A stretch of DNA of 64,000 bases from Candidatus Omnitrophota bacterium (GTDB lineage Bacteria > Hinthialibacterota > Hinthialibacteria > OLB16). Location: NCBI GenBank assembly GCA_020632575.1, contig JACKFH010000001.1, forward strand, positions 62,001 through 126,000, read 5' to 3'. The position numbers and the translations under genes are program-made. Under the pieces are notes generated by a model. That model saw only the letters and a program-made list of their open reading frames with translations. It searched no databases and had not been told where the DNA came from. This document shows, in pieces, positions 15,849 through 25,098 of this stretch (position 1 is the first letter of the stretch; each line of letters opens with the position of its first letter).

Positions 15849-17951
15849 ATGAGCTCAAACTCAAACGCCCCCCAGTGGAGATTTTCCACCATTTTCCTCG
15901 GCGCCCTGGCGTTGGCTGTGGGGTGGGGGATTCGTGGCAACTTCGGTCATGAATACGGCGCGGGCTACGCGGGCTGCCTATCAGTGATCGCGGTCTGCCT
16001 CCTATCTGGAAGACCGGATTGGCGCCGGAGGGTGGTCTATTTCGCCGCCTTCGGAGCCCTTGGATGGGGTTTCGGAGGTTCGATCTCCTACATGCAGGTG
16101 ATCGCCTACACGCACTCAGGCCATTTCGCGACACAGATCTATGGCTTTCTCGGGCTTTACTTCATCGGCTTCTTATGGGCCGCCATGGGAACAGCCGGCG
16201 CTGGATTTGCCGCAGTCGCCGATCGCGACAGATTGACCGAAATCTTCAAGCCGCTCCTCTTTATCTTTGGCGTCTGGCTCTTCTTCCCATGGATGGAGGC
16301 CTTTTTCGAAAACGCTTTGGCCACCGCCGCATCCGCCGCAGCCGACCAGACCTGGAACCGTCACAAGAGCCCGCTCTACTGGATGGACGCGGATTACCAT
16401 AAGGCGCTGACCGCGCTATTGGGATTAGCCCTCTTCGACCTGTGGGACCGACGTTCGAAGGATTCCATCTTCCTGCCAGTCTTCGCCGCCGCCGGAGCGC
16501 TGGGGGGATGGTTGTTTCAAAAGGGGTTGCAGGTCGCCGGATTGGAACAGGGTTTCGCCTCGGCTCTCACCTATCCACTCGGCGATCCCCATGCGATCAA
16601 CCCCGACACCGGCCAGGCTTTCAGCGCGGAAAACCTGCTCAACAATTGGCCCCAATGGTTCGGCGACTTCCCCGACCATATCGGATGGGTTCTCGGTCTC
16701 TTCTTCGGGATTGTCCTCTACTTTGTTTTCTTCGGGAGATTTCGGTCGAGCGCCTCGCTGTTCGTTTATATGGCCTGTGGCTGGCTGATCTCCTTCCTCG
16801 TTTTTCCCGTTTTCCTCGGGCTCCTCTTCACCGACTACGGCGGACTTCGCCTCACTCCCCCTCGCTCCGACGATTGGTCGGGGATTCTTGGGGTCTTCGT
16901 CGGCATGTCGATCTGGACCTACCGCAATGGCCTCAAGCCGGTCACCCTCGCCTCAGTGGTTGGCGGTTTCATCGGTGGCGCGGGATTCTCGGGAATTGCG
17001 TGGTTGAAACTCATGATGGTGGCTCCTGGAAATTCGCACATGTATCAGTCCATGGCCGAGGATGGGGCGCTATCCACCGATGCCGCTCAGGCGATCATCA
17101 CGAAATGGAGCCATTGGCAGGGCCAAAACTGGCACAGTTTCCTGGAGCAGTCCTATGGTTTCGTGAACGGTCTCGCGGTGGTTGTCGCGCTCGGACTACT
17201 GGCCTCGAGGGTCAAGATCCATGAAGACGGGAAATCGACTCGTCGATGGACAGAGGCCGCCGCCGCGTTCATTGTTTTGATCGTGATGACCTATGTGAAC
17301 ATCGTGAAGAATCTGGATGTCTGGGTGAGTCAGCTAAACCCGGCGAACTGGCAACGGAAGATCACCCTCCCCAATGGCGACACGGAAACGGCCCAGGCCC
17401 TTTGGGATGTTCCCTTTATCGGAAGATTGCCGGGAGTCGAGTGGATGCATCTGACTCCAACGGGCTGGTTCAACCTCACCTACTTTCTCATCGCCGTGGC
17501 GTTCATCTATCTCTGTCACCGCCATCTGAAAAACCGGATTCCAGTGCTCCCTTCCACGCCGCTTGGCAAGGGGCAGTTGCTCTTCCTCATGGTCCTTTGG
17601 ACCTGGGTGGTGGCCAACTGGGAGCGGGCGATGCCGGGAATGGATGGGAGCCGTCTGCTCACCGAATGGACAATCTTCGTCAACGCCATCATTTGCACCG
17701 TGATGGTTCTGGTTTGTCCCAAAGAGTCGGATGCTCCCTCGGTGAACGAGGTCGAGGAGTTCGCCCCACTTTACAGACGCGCTTGGATCGTCGGCCTTGT
17801 CGGGATGGCGATATCGGTGACTCTCTTCTTCTCGATCACACGCGCGGTTTATGGCGACTACTTTGCGGGACATGCGGGTGAACAGAGACGATTCGGCGAG
17901 CAGGCCGAATGGCGGATCCACCCGATCCTGAAGAATAGGTTGCATCGATGA
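15849..17951 (+). CDS. Large polytopic membrane protein of unknown function
   Basis: About 700 residues from the ATG at 15849, with TTGGAGG eleven bases before it. I count roughly 14 hydrophobic helices spread over the whole length, separated by short loops. Notable segments are GWGIRGNFGHEYGAGYAG near the start, GALGWGFGGSISYMQVI, and a long hydrophilic loop around WSHWQGQNWHSFLEQSYG. No transporter or enzyme signature is recognisable. It follows the B12-fold regulator by 113 bases in the same direction and could be co-transcribed with it. Its many Trp and Gly in helices are compatible with a sensor or lipid-modifying role, but nothing specific can be claimed. Confidence 0.7.
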   Translation: MSSNSNAPQWRFSTIFLGALALAVGWGIRGNFGHEYGAGYAGCLSVIAVCLLSGRPDWRRRVVYFAAFGALGWGFGGSISYMQVIAYTHSGHFATQIYGFLGLYFIGFLWAAMGTAGAGFAAVADRDRLTEIFKPLLFIFGVWLFFPWMEAFFENALATAASAAADQTWNRHKSPLYWMDADYHKALTALLGLALFDLWDRRSKDSIFLPVFAAAGALGGWLFQKGLQVAGLEQGFASALTYPLGDPHAINPDTGQAFSAENLLNNWPQWFGDFPDHIGWVLGLFFGIVLYFVFFGRFRSSASLFVYMACGWLISFLVFPVFLGLLFTDYGGLRLTPPRSDDWSGILGVFVGMSIWTYRNGLKPVTLASVVGGFIGGAGFSGIAWLKLMMVAPGNSHMYQSMAEDGALSTDAAQAIITKWSHWQGQNWHSFLEQSYGFVNGLAVVVALGLLASRVKIHEDGKSTRRWTEAAAAFIVLIVMTYVNIVKNLDVWVSQLNPANWQRKITLPNGDTETAQALWDVPFIGRLPGVEWMHLTPTGWFNLTYFLIAVAFIYLCHRHLKNRIPVLPSTPLGKGQLLFLMVLWTWVVANWERAMPGMDGSRLLTEWTIFVNAIICTVMVLVCPKESDAPSVNEVEEFAPLYRRAWIVGLVGMAISVTLFFSITRAVYGDYFAGHAGEQRRFGEQAEWRIHPILKNRLHR

Positions 17952-17979
17952 GTTTGGATTTCACCGCATGTTCCAATAA

Positions 17980-18152
17980 GTGTCACTTCGACCGATAGGG
18001 AGAAATCTGTCGGGTGTCAACAAGGGAATCGTTCCTTCCGACTCAAAGGGAGATCGCGTCTGTTGAAACAGACTCTGACTGACTGGGAATTGCATATACC
18101 GTCTGACCAGTTCGCTCCAATCGGATTCCTCCTCCTATCGTCGGAATGACAC
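17980..18152. repeat. CATTCCGAC-type inverted-repeat element, diverged
   Basis: The left end, AGTGTCACTTCGACCGATAG, is an imperfect inverse of the right end near 18123-18152 (CCTCCTATCGTCGGAATGAC). Inside lie two units of the hairpin type, one being GTCTGTTGAAACAGAC (18058-18073). The element fills the gap between the membrane protein and the VCBS gene. Relatives are at 22170-22204 and 32263-32412. Confidence 0.75.
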
Positions 18153-18217
18153 CGATGATAGTTTCATGGAATTCTCATGGAAGATTGAATTTGGTTTTTC
18201 GGATGGAGGATCCTGGA

Positions 18218-20137
18218 ATGATGAATGCCAATGTAAAAATGTTTGTTGCGATAATCTGTCTCGCGGAAGGAACGGCCGCCATCGCCGCCCCCGATTTTGA
18301 AGACGTCCCTTACAACAACCCCAGCCTCGTGGTCGACCTCGGAGTCGGTCTTTGGGCGCTCCCCCTGCCGATGGATTATGACGGCGACGGGGACAATGAC
18401 CTCGTGGTGTCGACTAGGAACAAACCCTCTCCAGGGGTGTTCTTCTTCGAAAACAAAGAGGGGAAAGTTCCGTTTCCCACCTTCGAACGGGCTGTGCGCA
18501 TCGCCGATCCGATCGGCAACGAAACCTTGGCCGATGACGGTGAGGCGGTGGTCTTCTCTCCGGGTTTCGCCTACCCAAACTTCCGCGAGAAACAATTCAG
18601 CGATCCGGTCGAGATTCCTTTTAAACCGGAATTTCATACGGGTCGCGCCAACCAATGGAACCTTTTCGATTACGATGGCGATGGAGTCCGCGACCTCATC
18701 GTTGGCGCCAGCGATTGGCGCGAGTATGGTTGGGATGACGCTTTCAACTCGGAGGGTGAATGGACCGCCGGTCCCCTCCACGCCTTCGTTTACTTCATGA
18801 AGAACAACGGGACCGATGAATCTCCTGACTACGCGGACCCGGTCAAGATCGAGGCTGGCGGGGAGCCGATCGATGTCTATGGCATGCCCTCCCCCAACTT
18901 CGGCGATTGGGATGGCGATGGCGATTACGATCTCATCTGCGGCGAGTTCCTCGACCGTTTTACTTATTTCCAAAACATCGGATCTCGAAGCCAACCGAAG
19001 TACGCGGAAGGGGTGTTCCTCAAGTCGGAAGGCCAGGACATCCGTGCGGAATTGGAGATGATTCGTGTGGAGGCGTTCGACTGGGACATGGATTCCGATC
19101 TCGATCTGATTGTTGGAGATGAGGATGGTCGGGTCTCTTTTATCGAAAACACCGGGGCATTGGAGGACCATATCCCGGTCTTCAAGCAACCCCGCTATTT
19201 CCAACAGAAGGCCGAGAATCTGAAATGTGGGGCTCTCTCAACTCCCTTTGGAGTCGATTGGGACAACGATGGCGATGAGGATCTCATCTGTGGAGACACA
19301 GCCGGTTTCATTAACTTTATCGAGAACCTTGGCGGTGGCGATTCCCCCAAATGGATGAAACCGGTCCGCCTTTCCGCGGGAGGAGAGACCATCCGCATCC
19401 AGGCCGGGCCCAATGGTTCGATCCAAGGCCCCGCCGAGGCGAAGTGGGGTTACACCGCGCCGACTGTCATCGACTGGAACCACGATGGCCTCCTCGACAT
19501 CCTGACTAACAACATCTGGGGCAAGGTCCTCTGGTACGAAAACGAGGGGACGAAATCTCAGGCGAAACTGAAAGCGGCTCAACCCATCGAGGTCGAGTGG
19601 GAAGGGAAGACCCCGAAACCCGCTTGGTTCTGGTGGAATCCCGAGGGGAAGAATCTTGTCACTCAATGGAGAACCACCCCCTTCGCGATTGACCTCAATA
19701 AGGATGGTCTCAACGATCTCGTGATGCTCGACCAGGAGGGTTATCTCGCCTTCTTCGAAAGAGCCAAAGACGATGACGGCAAACTTATCCTGAAACACCC
19801 CCAACGCATCTTCGAAAACGAGGAGGGGAATCCCCTGCAACTCAACGAACGAACCGCCGGGAAGAGTGGTCGCCGAAAATTCACCATGGTCGACTGGGAT
19901 CTCGATGGCGACCTCGACATCCTGATCAACAGCAAGAACATCGATCTCCTCAGAAACGTCGCCGAAGATGGCGGTTACCGTTTCAAGAACGAAGGTCAGG
20001 TGGCCGAGCGTATCCTGGCCGGTCACACGACATGCCCGACTACAGTTGATTGGGATGGGAACGGTATTCCGGACCTTTTAGTAGGCGCCGAAGACGGATA
20101 TTTCTACCACCTGACTAACCCGAACCAGGAGAAATAA
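18218..20137 (+). CDS. Secreted VCBS/FG-GAP repeat protein
   Basis: About 639 residues from the ATG at 18218 (GGAGGA seven bases before). The signal peptide is MMNANVKMFVAIICLAEGTAA. At least seven calcium-type repeat units with DxDxDG(D/N)xDL cores (DYDGDGDNDLVV, DWDGDGDYDLIC, DWDNDGDEDLIC, DWDLDGDLDILI) are spaced 60-100 residues apart, the FG-GAP/VCBS beta-propeller pattern. Aromatic-rich PAWFWWNPEG lies between repeats. Such proteins are extracellular or periplasmic and often bind polysaccharide. The stop is one base before the phosphoesterase ATG, so the two form an operon. Confidence 0.88.
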   Translation: MMNANVKMFVAIICLAEGTAAIAAPDFEDVPYNNPSLVVDLGVGLWALPLPMDYDGDGDNDLVVSTRNKPSPGVFFFENKEGKVPFPTFERAVRIADPIGNETLADDGEAVVFSPGFAYPNFREKQFSDPVEIPFKPEFHTGRANQWNLFDYDGDGVRDLIVGASDWREYGWDDAFNSEGEWTAGPLHAFVYFMKNNGTDESPDYADPVKIEAGGEPIDVYGMPSPNFGDWDGDGDYDLICGEFLDRFTYFQNIGSRSQPKYAEGVFLKSEGQDIRAELEMIRVEAFDWDMDSDLDLIVGDEDGRVSFIENTGALEDHIPVFKQPRYFQQKAENLKCGALSTPFGVDWDNDGDEDLICGDTAGFINFIENLGGGDSPKWMKPVRLSAGGETIRIQAGPNGSIQGPAEAKWGYTAPTVIDWNHDGLLDILTNNIWGKVLWYENEGTKSQAKLKAAQPIEVEWEGKTPKPAWFWWNPEGKNLVTQWRTTPFAIDLNKDGLNDLVMLDQEGYLAFFERAKDDDGKLILKHPQRIFENEEGNPLQLNERTAGKSGRRKFTMVDWDLDGDLDILINSKNIDLLRNVAEDGGYRFKNEGQVAERILAGHTTCPTTVDWDGNGIPDLLVGAEDGYFYHLTNPNQEK

Positions 20138-20138
20138 A

Positions 20139-21023
20139 ATGTTACGCCGAACCTTCCTCAGGGATGGAACCCTTATCCTCGGGACTCTTCCGCTCATCGG
20201 AGTGGGAAGTGAAGGAGCGACCGTTGCCGTGAACGATTCCAACAACGAGGGAATACCTCGACTCCGAATCGGACTAGTCACCGATCTCCACTATGCCGAC
20301 AAGGACCCCGGTGGAACTCGATATTATCGGGAGTCCATTCCAAAGTTCGAGGAATGCATCCAGAAATTCAATGACGAAAACCTCGGCCTCGCGATTGAAC
20401 TCGGAGATTTTGTCGATTCCGCGGAGGAGGTCGAGACCGAGATCGGCTATTTGGAAACCATCGACAAGATCTACTCAAAGTTTTCAGGGGATCGTCATTA
20501 TGTTCTCGGCAACCACTGTGTCTGGACCCTCACCAAGGAACAGTTCCGCGACAACTCCGGCGCCAGGGCAACCCACTATTCCTTCGACAAGAACGGCGTC
20601 CATATCATCATCCTCGACGCCTGCTACCGTGCCGATGGAGTCCCCTACGGCAACCGGAATTATGAGTGGACTGACACAGAGATCCCCGCACTGGAGCGCG
20701 AGTGGCTCGAAGAAGATCTTTCGAAAACCGACCTCCCGACGATTACTTTCACTCACCAACGCATCGATGTCTCTAACAATTTCGGCATCAAGAGCGGGCC
20801 CGAAGTCAGAAAGATCCTGGAGGACTCCGGAAAAGTCCTCGCCGTGTTCCAAGGCCACAACCATATCAACGAGCATAAGGAGATCGGCGGCATCCACTAT
20901 GTCACCCTCGCCGCCCTGATCGAGGGTTCCGGCGAGGAAAACAACGCGTATTCGATCTTGGATGTCTATCCTGATCGCCTCGAAGTTAGCGGCTTCCGAA
21001 ACCAGGTGGATTATTCGCTCTAA
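20139..21023 (+). CDS. Secreted calcineurin-like metallophosphoesterase
   Basis: 294 residues. The five metal-binding blocks are in order: GLVTDLHYAD (DxH), ELGDFVDS (GDxxD), LGNHC (GNH), FTHQRID and FQGHNHIN (GHxH). MLRRTFLRDGTLILGTLPLIG is a Tat-like export signal. The closest architecture is the purple acid/3',5'-cyclic phosphoesterase group with Fe/Zn/Mn pairs; the substrate is unknown. AGGAGAAATAAA precedes the ATG, and the gene follows the VCBS gene by one base. A hairpin array begins three bases after the stop and may end or stabilise the message. Confidence 0.9.
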   Translation: MLRRTFLRDGTLILGTLPLIGVGSEGATVAVNDSNNEGIPRLRIGLVTDLHYADKDPGGTRYYRESIPKFEECIQKFNDENLGLAIELGDFVDSAEEVETEIGYLETIDKIYSKFSGDRHYVLGNHCVWTLTKEQFRDNSGARATHYSFDKNGVHIIILDACYRADGVPYGNRNYEWTDTEIPALEREWLEEDLSKTDLPTITFTHQRIDVSNNFGIKSGPEVRKILEDSGKVLAVFQGHNHINEHKEIGGIHYVTLAALIEGSGEENNAYSILDVYPDRLEVSGFRNQVDYSL

Positions 21024-21025
21024 AA

Positions 21026-21165
21026 GGTGCTCGCACCGGATTTATGAATCCGGCGCGCGATTCGTCGGGAGTTATACTCCTGCGAACCGGGTTCCGTGAT
21101 CGTCCTTGTGGGAGTACAACTCCCGTCGAACAACGTCCCGGAATCACAGTTCCGTGACGAGCACC
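21026..21165. repeat. Hairpin-array element with terminal inverted repeat
   Basis: The element is enclosed by GGTGCTCG (21026-21033) and its complement CGAGCACC (21158-21165). Within it: GGTGCTCGCACC, CCGGATTTATGAATCCGG (21036-21053), GGAGTTATACTCC (21068-21080), GAACCGGGTTC (21084-21094), GGGAGTACAACTCCC (21110-21124) and CGGAATCACAGTTCCG (21139-21154). Stem sequences are unrelated to one another, yet each is self-complementary. Confidence 0.8.
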
Positions 21166-21174
21166 GAGTATAGG

Positions 21175-22131
21175 ATGAACATTCCTCAACCCCCCGGCAC
21201 TCCAGACCCCCGCGCCACCGACTCGCTCGACGCATGTCCGGTCTGTTCAAGCCAACGAATTACTTTTCTCCTCTGGGGCAAATCACGCTACGAAGGCACA
21301 TGGTTCCGCTATGACCTTTGCGATGACTGCGAGGCCATCTTCGTCAATCCGCGGATCCCCGAGGTTAATCTGACTGAGGCCCTCGGCGGTCGACAACACT
21401 CTTATGTGAAATATCTCCCCACTCGAGAGTACGATCGATATGAAGCCGATCTCAATCTCGTTGGTCCAACTCTGAAATTACATCGAGGTAATCCTTCCAA
21501 TCTCCGATGGTTGGACATTGGATGCGGGATCGGAAATCTTTTGGAAGCCGCCAAATCGAGAGGTTGCAAATGTTACGGCCTCGATGCAGATGCTTCCCTC
21601 ATCGGTTGGGCGAAAGAGAACACGACCGGAACCCAATTCGCCACCGCGACTCTTGATGCGCTCCCCTTCGATCCCCCTTTCGATATCATCAGCGCCGATA
21701 ACGTCCTCGAACACATTAACAATCCCCAACCCTTCCTCATGTCGATTCATGAAATCCTCGCTCAGGATGGTCTCCTCGTAATTCGTGTTCCCAATTACAA
21801 CAGTCTCCCCCGTCATCTGATTTCCCTCGTCGGAAGGCTTCCCACCAGTTTTGTCATCGACCCGGACGCGCATCCACTCAACTATTCAGCATCGCCTCTG
21901 AGGAAACTCTTCGAGGAGACTGGATTCGAACCGATCCGGATTATGGAACACCTCATGGTCTCTTACGGTGCGCGACGGATTTTCAATCATCTGAATCCAA
22001 AATGGTCGATACCCACTCAGAGGGGGGCGGCAAAAATTCTGCGAGGGATCGGCTGGATAGACCGGTTGATTCCTAAAGGGGGATTGAATGTGACGGTGTT
22101 CGCGAGGGTTCGGAGGGATGACCGCAGATGA
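21175..22131 (+). CDS. SAM methyltransferase with N-terminal zinc-ribbon
   Basis: 318 residues from the ATG at 21175; upstream in-frame ATGs lie inside the hairpin array and are rejected. Residues 15-50 carry CPVCSSQ and CDDCE, a probable four-Cys zinc site. Residues about 105-240 are a class I methyltransferase core (Methyltransf_23 type): motif I WLDIGCGIGNLLEAA, acidic loop GLDADASL, motif IV ISADNVLEHINNP. The Cys pair plus this core is common in enzymes acting on nucleotide sugars or lipid-linked glycans, so a surface-sugar role is likely but unproven. No strong ribosome site (TATAGG only). Confidence 0.85.
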   Translation: MNIPQPPGTPDPRATDSLDACPVCSSQRITFLLWGKSRYEGTWFRYDLCDDCEAIFVNPRIPEVNLTEALGGRQHSYVKYLPTREYDRYEADLNLVGPTLKLHRGNPSNLRWLDIGCGIGNLLEAAKSRGCKCYGLDADASLIGWAKENTTGTQFATATLDALPFDPPFDIISADNVLEHINNPQPFLMSIHEILAQDGLLVIRVPNYNSLPRHLISLVGRLPTSFVIDPDAHPLNYSASPLRKLFEETGFEPIRIMEHLMVSYGARRIFNHLNPKWSIPTQRGAAKILRGIGWIDRLIPKGGLNVTVFARVRRDDRR

Positions 22132-22169
22132 GACTTCAAGTCTGGAATATTTGTGGAACCTTCGCTCGG

Positions 22170-22204
22170 TTTCATTTCGACCGATAGGGAGAAATCTGTC
22201 GGGA
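22170..22204. repeat. Single end of CATTCCGAC-type element
   Basis: About 34 bases (TTCATTTCGACCGATAGGGA and onward to TCTGTCGGG) nearly identical to the left end at 17981-18014. No matching right end is seen, so this is a solo remnant. With the next entry it accounts for most of the 331-base gap between the methyltransferase and isomerase genes, in which I see no gene. Confidence 0.75.
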
Positions 22205-22247
22205 GATCCAAATTGAAACGGTCTCGACAATCTTCAATCGCTGGGAG

Positions 22248-22412
22248 TCTGTTTTAACAGACGGCTCTTTGTGTAGCAACATCAATTCATTGTGTTGCGG
22301 GCTATGATCGGTGCAGGAAAGCGAGATGGTTTCAGGAAGCTTGAATGGAGTGACCCAGCCCACGAGGGAATCAATTCCATCGCTACACAGAGAGCCGTCC
22401 GTTGAAACGGAC
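22248..22412. repeat. Hairpin-array repeat element, sister of 981-1168
   Basis: It opens with GTCTGTTTTAACAGAC (22248-22263) and closes with GTCCGTTGAAACGGAC (22397-22412). The T-to-C and A-to-G changes in the closing stem compensate each other. Inner words (GCAACA...TGTTGC and GGGAATCAATTCC) occupy the same places as the GCGAC and GGAATCAATTCC words at 1011-1135. Confidence 0.75.
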
Positions 22413-22462
22413 TCATTCCTCTCAGGAAGGCGAACAAAGGCCGACGATGGCTAAACTTACCC

Positions 22463-23347
22463 TCACCGATTCCGCATATACTCCAAAAACCTCTTCGCAT
22501 ACCTCTCCAATGTTGCCAGTTCTCCGCCATCCCTCACAGTCGAACACATCTCATAAGAGACCCACCCATCGAAACCCGCCTTCTCGAGTTCATCGAAAAA
22601 GGTTTTGTAATCGAGTTCCCCCTCTCCCATCGGCACAGCGAACACTGCGGGTGGATTGAGTTCCTCGTAGTGAACCAACTCCGCTCGATAGTGAGTTCTG
22701 GGGAGGACCACATAATCGGCGACCGTGGTGAATCGCATCTTGGGGGCCATGGTTCGCACACCCTGGGCGATGTCCTCGCCGCGAAGATGGATCGACCAAC
22801 AATCGTACATGGGAATGACATTGGGACGGTCGATCTGAAGCAGCATCTCACCGAGAGTCTTCGTGTCGGCGCCGATGTCGTGGTGGTTTTGAATGCCAAC
22901 CGAGACCCCATATTCTCCCGCACGGTCCGCGCATTCCCGAATGGCATTGACCGTGCGTTGCCACTGAGCCGTGTAGGCGACTCCGGGCCTTTCGTAAGAA
23001 GAAAAAATTCGGACCAAATCGCCGCCCAAAATCTGCGCCCGCTGAGCCAAGGCCTCCACATACGCAATCTGCATTTCGGGGAAGGGAACCTCCGCCGATT
23101 CCATCCCCCCAGTGAAATCGGTGTACCCCGCAATCGCCGCCAACTTGAGACCCTTTTGATCCAGGTGCTCGCGAAGTCGCTTGCAATCCTCCAAGGAGTA
23201 ATCGAGCGGTGAGAGATGCGGGCGTTTCCCCATGATCTCGACCCCCTCGAAACCAAGTTCCGCAGTTTTATCGATCGCCTCCTCCAGAGTCAGTCGATGC
23301 TGTCCCCAGAAGCCCGCGAAAGTGACAGTGAATAGAGAGTATTTCAT
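22463..23347 (-). CDS. Sugar phosphate isomerase/epimerase, xylose isomerase-like TIM barrel
   Basis: 294 residues from the ATG at 23347. EEAIDKTAELGFEGVEIMGKRP opens the AP-endonuclease-2-type barrel. GVSVGIQNHHDIGADTKTLGEML and NVIPMYDCWSIHLRGEDIA bear the metal-binding Glu/His/Asp set (Gln replaces the usual Glu in VGIQNH), and EGELDYKTFFDELEKAGFDGWVSYEM closes it. It follows a Gfo/Idh/MocA oxidoreductase gene on the same strand, 171 bases apart, the common arrangement for keto-sugar or inositol-type catabolism. The extended frame upstream of 23347 runs into the hairpin array and is rejected. Confidence 0.88.
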   Translation of the reverse strand: MKYSLFTVTFAGFWGQHRLTLEEAIDKTAELGFEGVEIMGKRPHLSPLDYSLEDCKRLREHLDQKGLKLAAIAGYTDFTGGMESAEVPFPEMQIAYVEALAQRAQILGGDLVRIFSSYERPGVAYTAQWQRTVNAIRECADRAGEYGVSVGIQNHHDIGADTKTLGEMLLQIDRPNVIPMYDCWSIHLRGEDIAQGVRTMAPKMRFTTVADYVVLPRTHYRAELVHYEELNPPAVFAVPMGEGELDYKTFFDELEKAGFDGWVSYEMCSTVRDGGELATLERYAKRFLEYMRNR

Positions 23348-23401
23348 ATTTGATAACACCTCATCCTCCTGCGGCGTGAATCCCTTCTCGGCGCAACTTA
23401 C

Positions 23402-23511
23402 GGAGGAATCCCTTCCTCCTTCAGGCAAGCCTGAACACTGGAGGAGTCTTTTCCTCCCAAAAGCAGGAAAGGATTCCTGCGAAAGTAGGAACGAGAAAGG
23501 AATCTCGTTCC
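23402..23511. repeat. Five-hairpin array between two catabolic genes
   Basis: In order: GGAGGAATCCCTTCCTCC (23402-23419), TTCAGGCAAGCCTGAA (23420-23435), GGAGGAGTCTTTTCCTCC (23440-23457), GCAGGAAAGGATTCCTGC (23463-23480), and a 9-bp stem GGAACGAGA...TCTCGTTCC (23488-23511). Every unit is perfect and each stem differs. It lies just downstream of the oxidoreductase stop on its coding strand and may stop or process the message. Confidence 0.8.
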
Positions 23512-23518
23512 AGGCTTT

Positions 23519-24934
23519 TTAGACTTTCTCCGGAACCGCAAACGGCGTCCGGTATTCTCGACTCAAGAATTGATTGGCTTCTTTGGATCCATCGCCCACA
23601 AACATCTCTTTCTCGGTGTCGAACTCCAGCGGCATACCCAGGCGATAAGAGATGTTTGCCGCGTGAGCCAGCATCGCTGACCGGTGCCCTTCCAAAATGT
23701 CGGCGTTCAAATGGGTGTGATCCCGTTTTCGGATCGCTTCGATGAAATTCTCGAAGTGATAGATATAGTCCTCATCTAACTCTCCCTCGTGTGGTTCGTA
23801 GGGATCCTTCACTTCCTCGCCGCCGTACGGTTTCCCATCGAAACCGAATTTGGGATTCCAATCGGCGATGGTCTGATCCTGGTCCGAATAACCGGATAGC
23901 CCCGACCCCCAGTTGGCTCCGGGCAGATAGCCCTCGGAACCATAAAAGAGGTTTCCGATCTGAATTCCCTCCTCGGGATTGGTGTAACGCCCGCGAACTT
24001 CGAACTCGATGGTCCTGCCGTCCGGATAAGCGATCGCGGTCGACAGGGTGTTCGGAGTTTCCCCCTGATCCTTGTAACCAAACCTGCCCCCCGTGGAATT
24101 CACTCGGACGATCCCCTCCTTCTGAAAGGCCCACCGCGCCAGATCCAGTTCATGGATTCCCTGGTTGCCAATGTCTCCATTCCCAAAACCCCAGAACCAG
24201 TGCCAGTTGTAGTGAACCAAATTCTCATGGTAGGGCTGTTTTTCCGCCGGCCCGAGCCAAAGATCGAAATCCAAATAGTCCGGCGGCATTTTGGCTTCCT
24301 TAATCCCGATTGACTCCCGTTGCTTGTAGCAGAGACCACGCGCCAAATAGAGATCTCCAATCAAACCCCGCTGCATCTCATGGATCGCTTTCCTCACATG
24401 CGAGAAGGATCTCGCCTGAGTCCCCACCTGAACGATCCGATTGTACTTCCTCGCGGCCTCGACCATCTGTCTTCCCTCGCGAATGCACCAGGAGGCTGGC
24501 TTCTCGACATAAACATCCTTACCCGCCTGACAGGCCCAGATGGTTATGAGCGCATGCCAATGATTGGGAGTGGCGACCGAAATCGCGTCGATCGATTTGT
24601 CCTCCAGGAGTTTCCGGATATCTCGAAATGTCTGAGGCCGTTTCCCCGTCTGTTCCTCCACTCCAGCCGCCCGCTCCTGAAGGACATGGTCATCCACATC
24701 GCAAAGCGCCACCAAGTCGACCCCCTTCGGAGCCAGTGTCAGAAACTCCCGGATGTGTGATCGTCCTTTCTTGTGGAGGCCAACACAAGCGACGCGGATG
24801 CGATCGTTGGCACCTTGGGCCGCGAAGGAGGGGGATACTGATTGAGTGGATGATGCGACCGCTGCTGCGATACCTACGGATCTCTTAAGGAACTCGCGGC
24901 GGGAAGGTGTTTCCAGGATAATACCGTCTTTCAT
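23519..24934 (-). CDS. Exported Gfo/Idh/MocA oxidoreductase 1
   Basis: 471 residues with a Tat signal (PSRREFLKRSVGIAAAVAS). The NAD(P)-binding Rossmann domain follows, with IRVACVGLHKKGRSHI and the pair VATPNHWHAL and VYVEKPASWCIREGRQMV; the EKP lysine is present. The GFO/IDH C-terminal domain contains WHWFWGFGNGDIGNQGIHELDLARW, a segment typical of planctomycete-type Tat-exported members. The substrate is unknown; partnership with the isomerase downstream suggests sugar or cyclitol oxidation in the periplasm. A paralog is at 42041-43363. Confidence 0.92.
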   Translation of the reverse strand: MKDGIILETPSRREFLKRSVGIAAAVASSTQSVSPSFAAQGANDRIRVACVGLHKKGRSHIREFLTLAPKGVDLVALCDVDDHVLQERAAGVEEQTGKRPQTFRDIRKLLEDKSIDAISVATPNHWHALITIWACQAGKDVYVEKPASWCIREGRQMVEAARKYNRIVQVGTQARSFSHVRKAIHEMQRGLIGDLYLARGLCYKQRESIGIKEAKMPPDYLDFDLWLGPAEKQPYHENLVHYNWHWFWGFGNGDIGNQGIHELDLARWAFQKEGIVRVNSTGGRFGYKDQGETPNTLSTAIAYPDGRTIEFEVRGRYTNPEEGIQIGNLFYGSEGYLPGANWGSGLSGYSDQDQTIADWNPKFGFDGKPYGGEEVKDPYEPHEGELDEDYIYHFENFIEAIRKRDHTHLNADILEGHRSAMLAHAANISYRLGMPLEFDTEKEMFVGDGSKEANQFLSREYRTPFAVPEKV

Positions 24935-25098
24935 TGGCTGTTTCACTCCACACAAATGATAAATTCCATCCAGAAGTCTTTGATCCTACATCCAACTCAA
25001 ACCCTCCCCTACCCCCCAATCCCCAATTCCGATAACCTTTAAGCACTTTGTGGGAATTCCCCCGATATTCAATGCATTTGATGACCCGTGGAGGCAAA

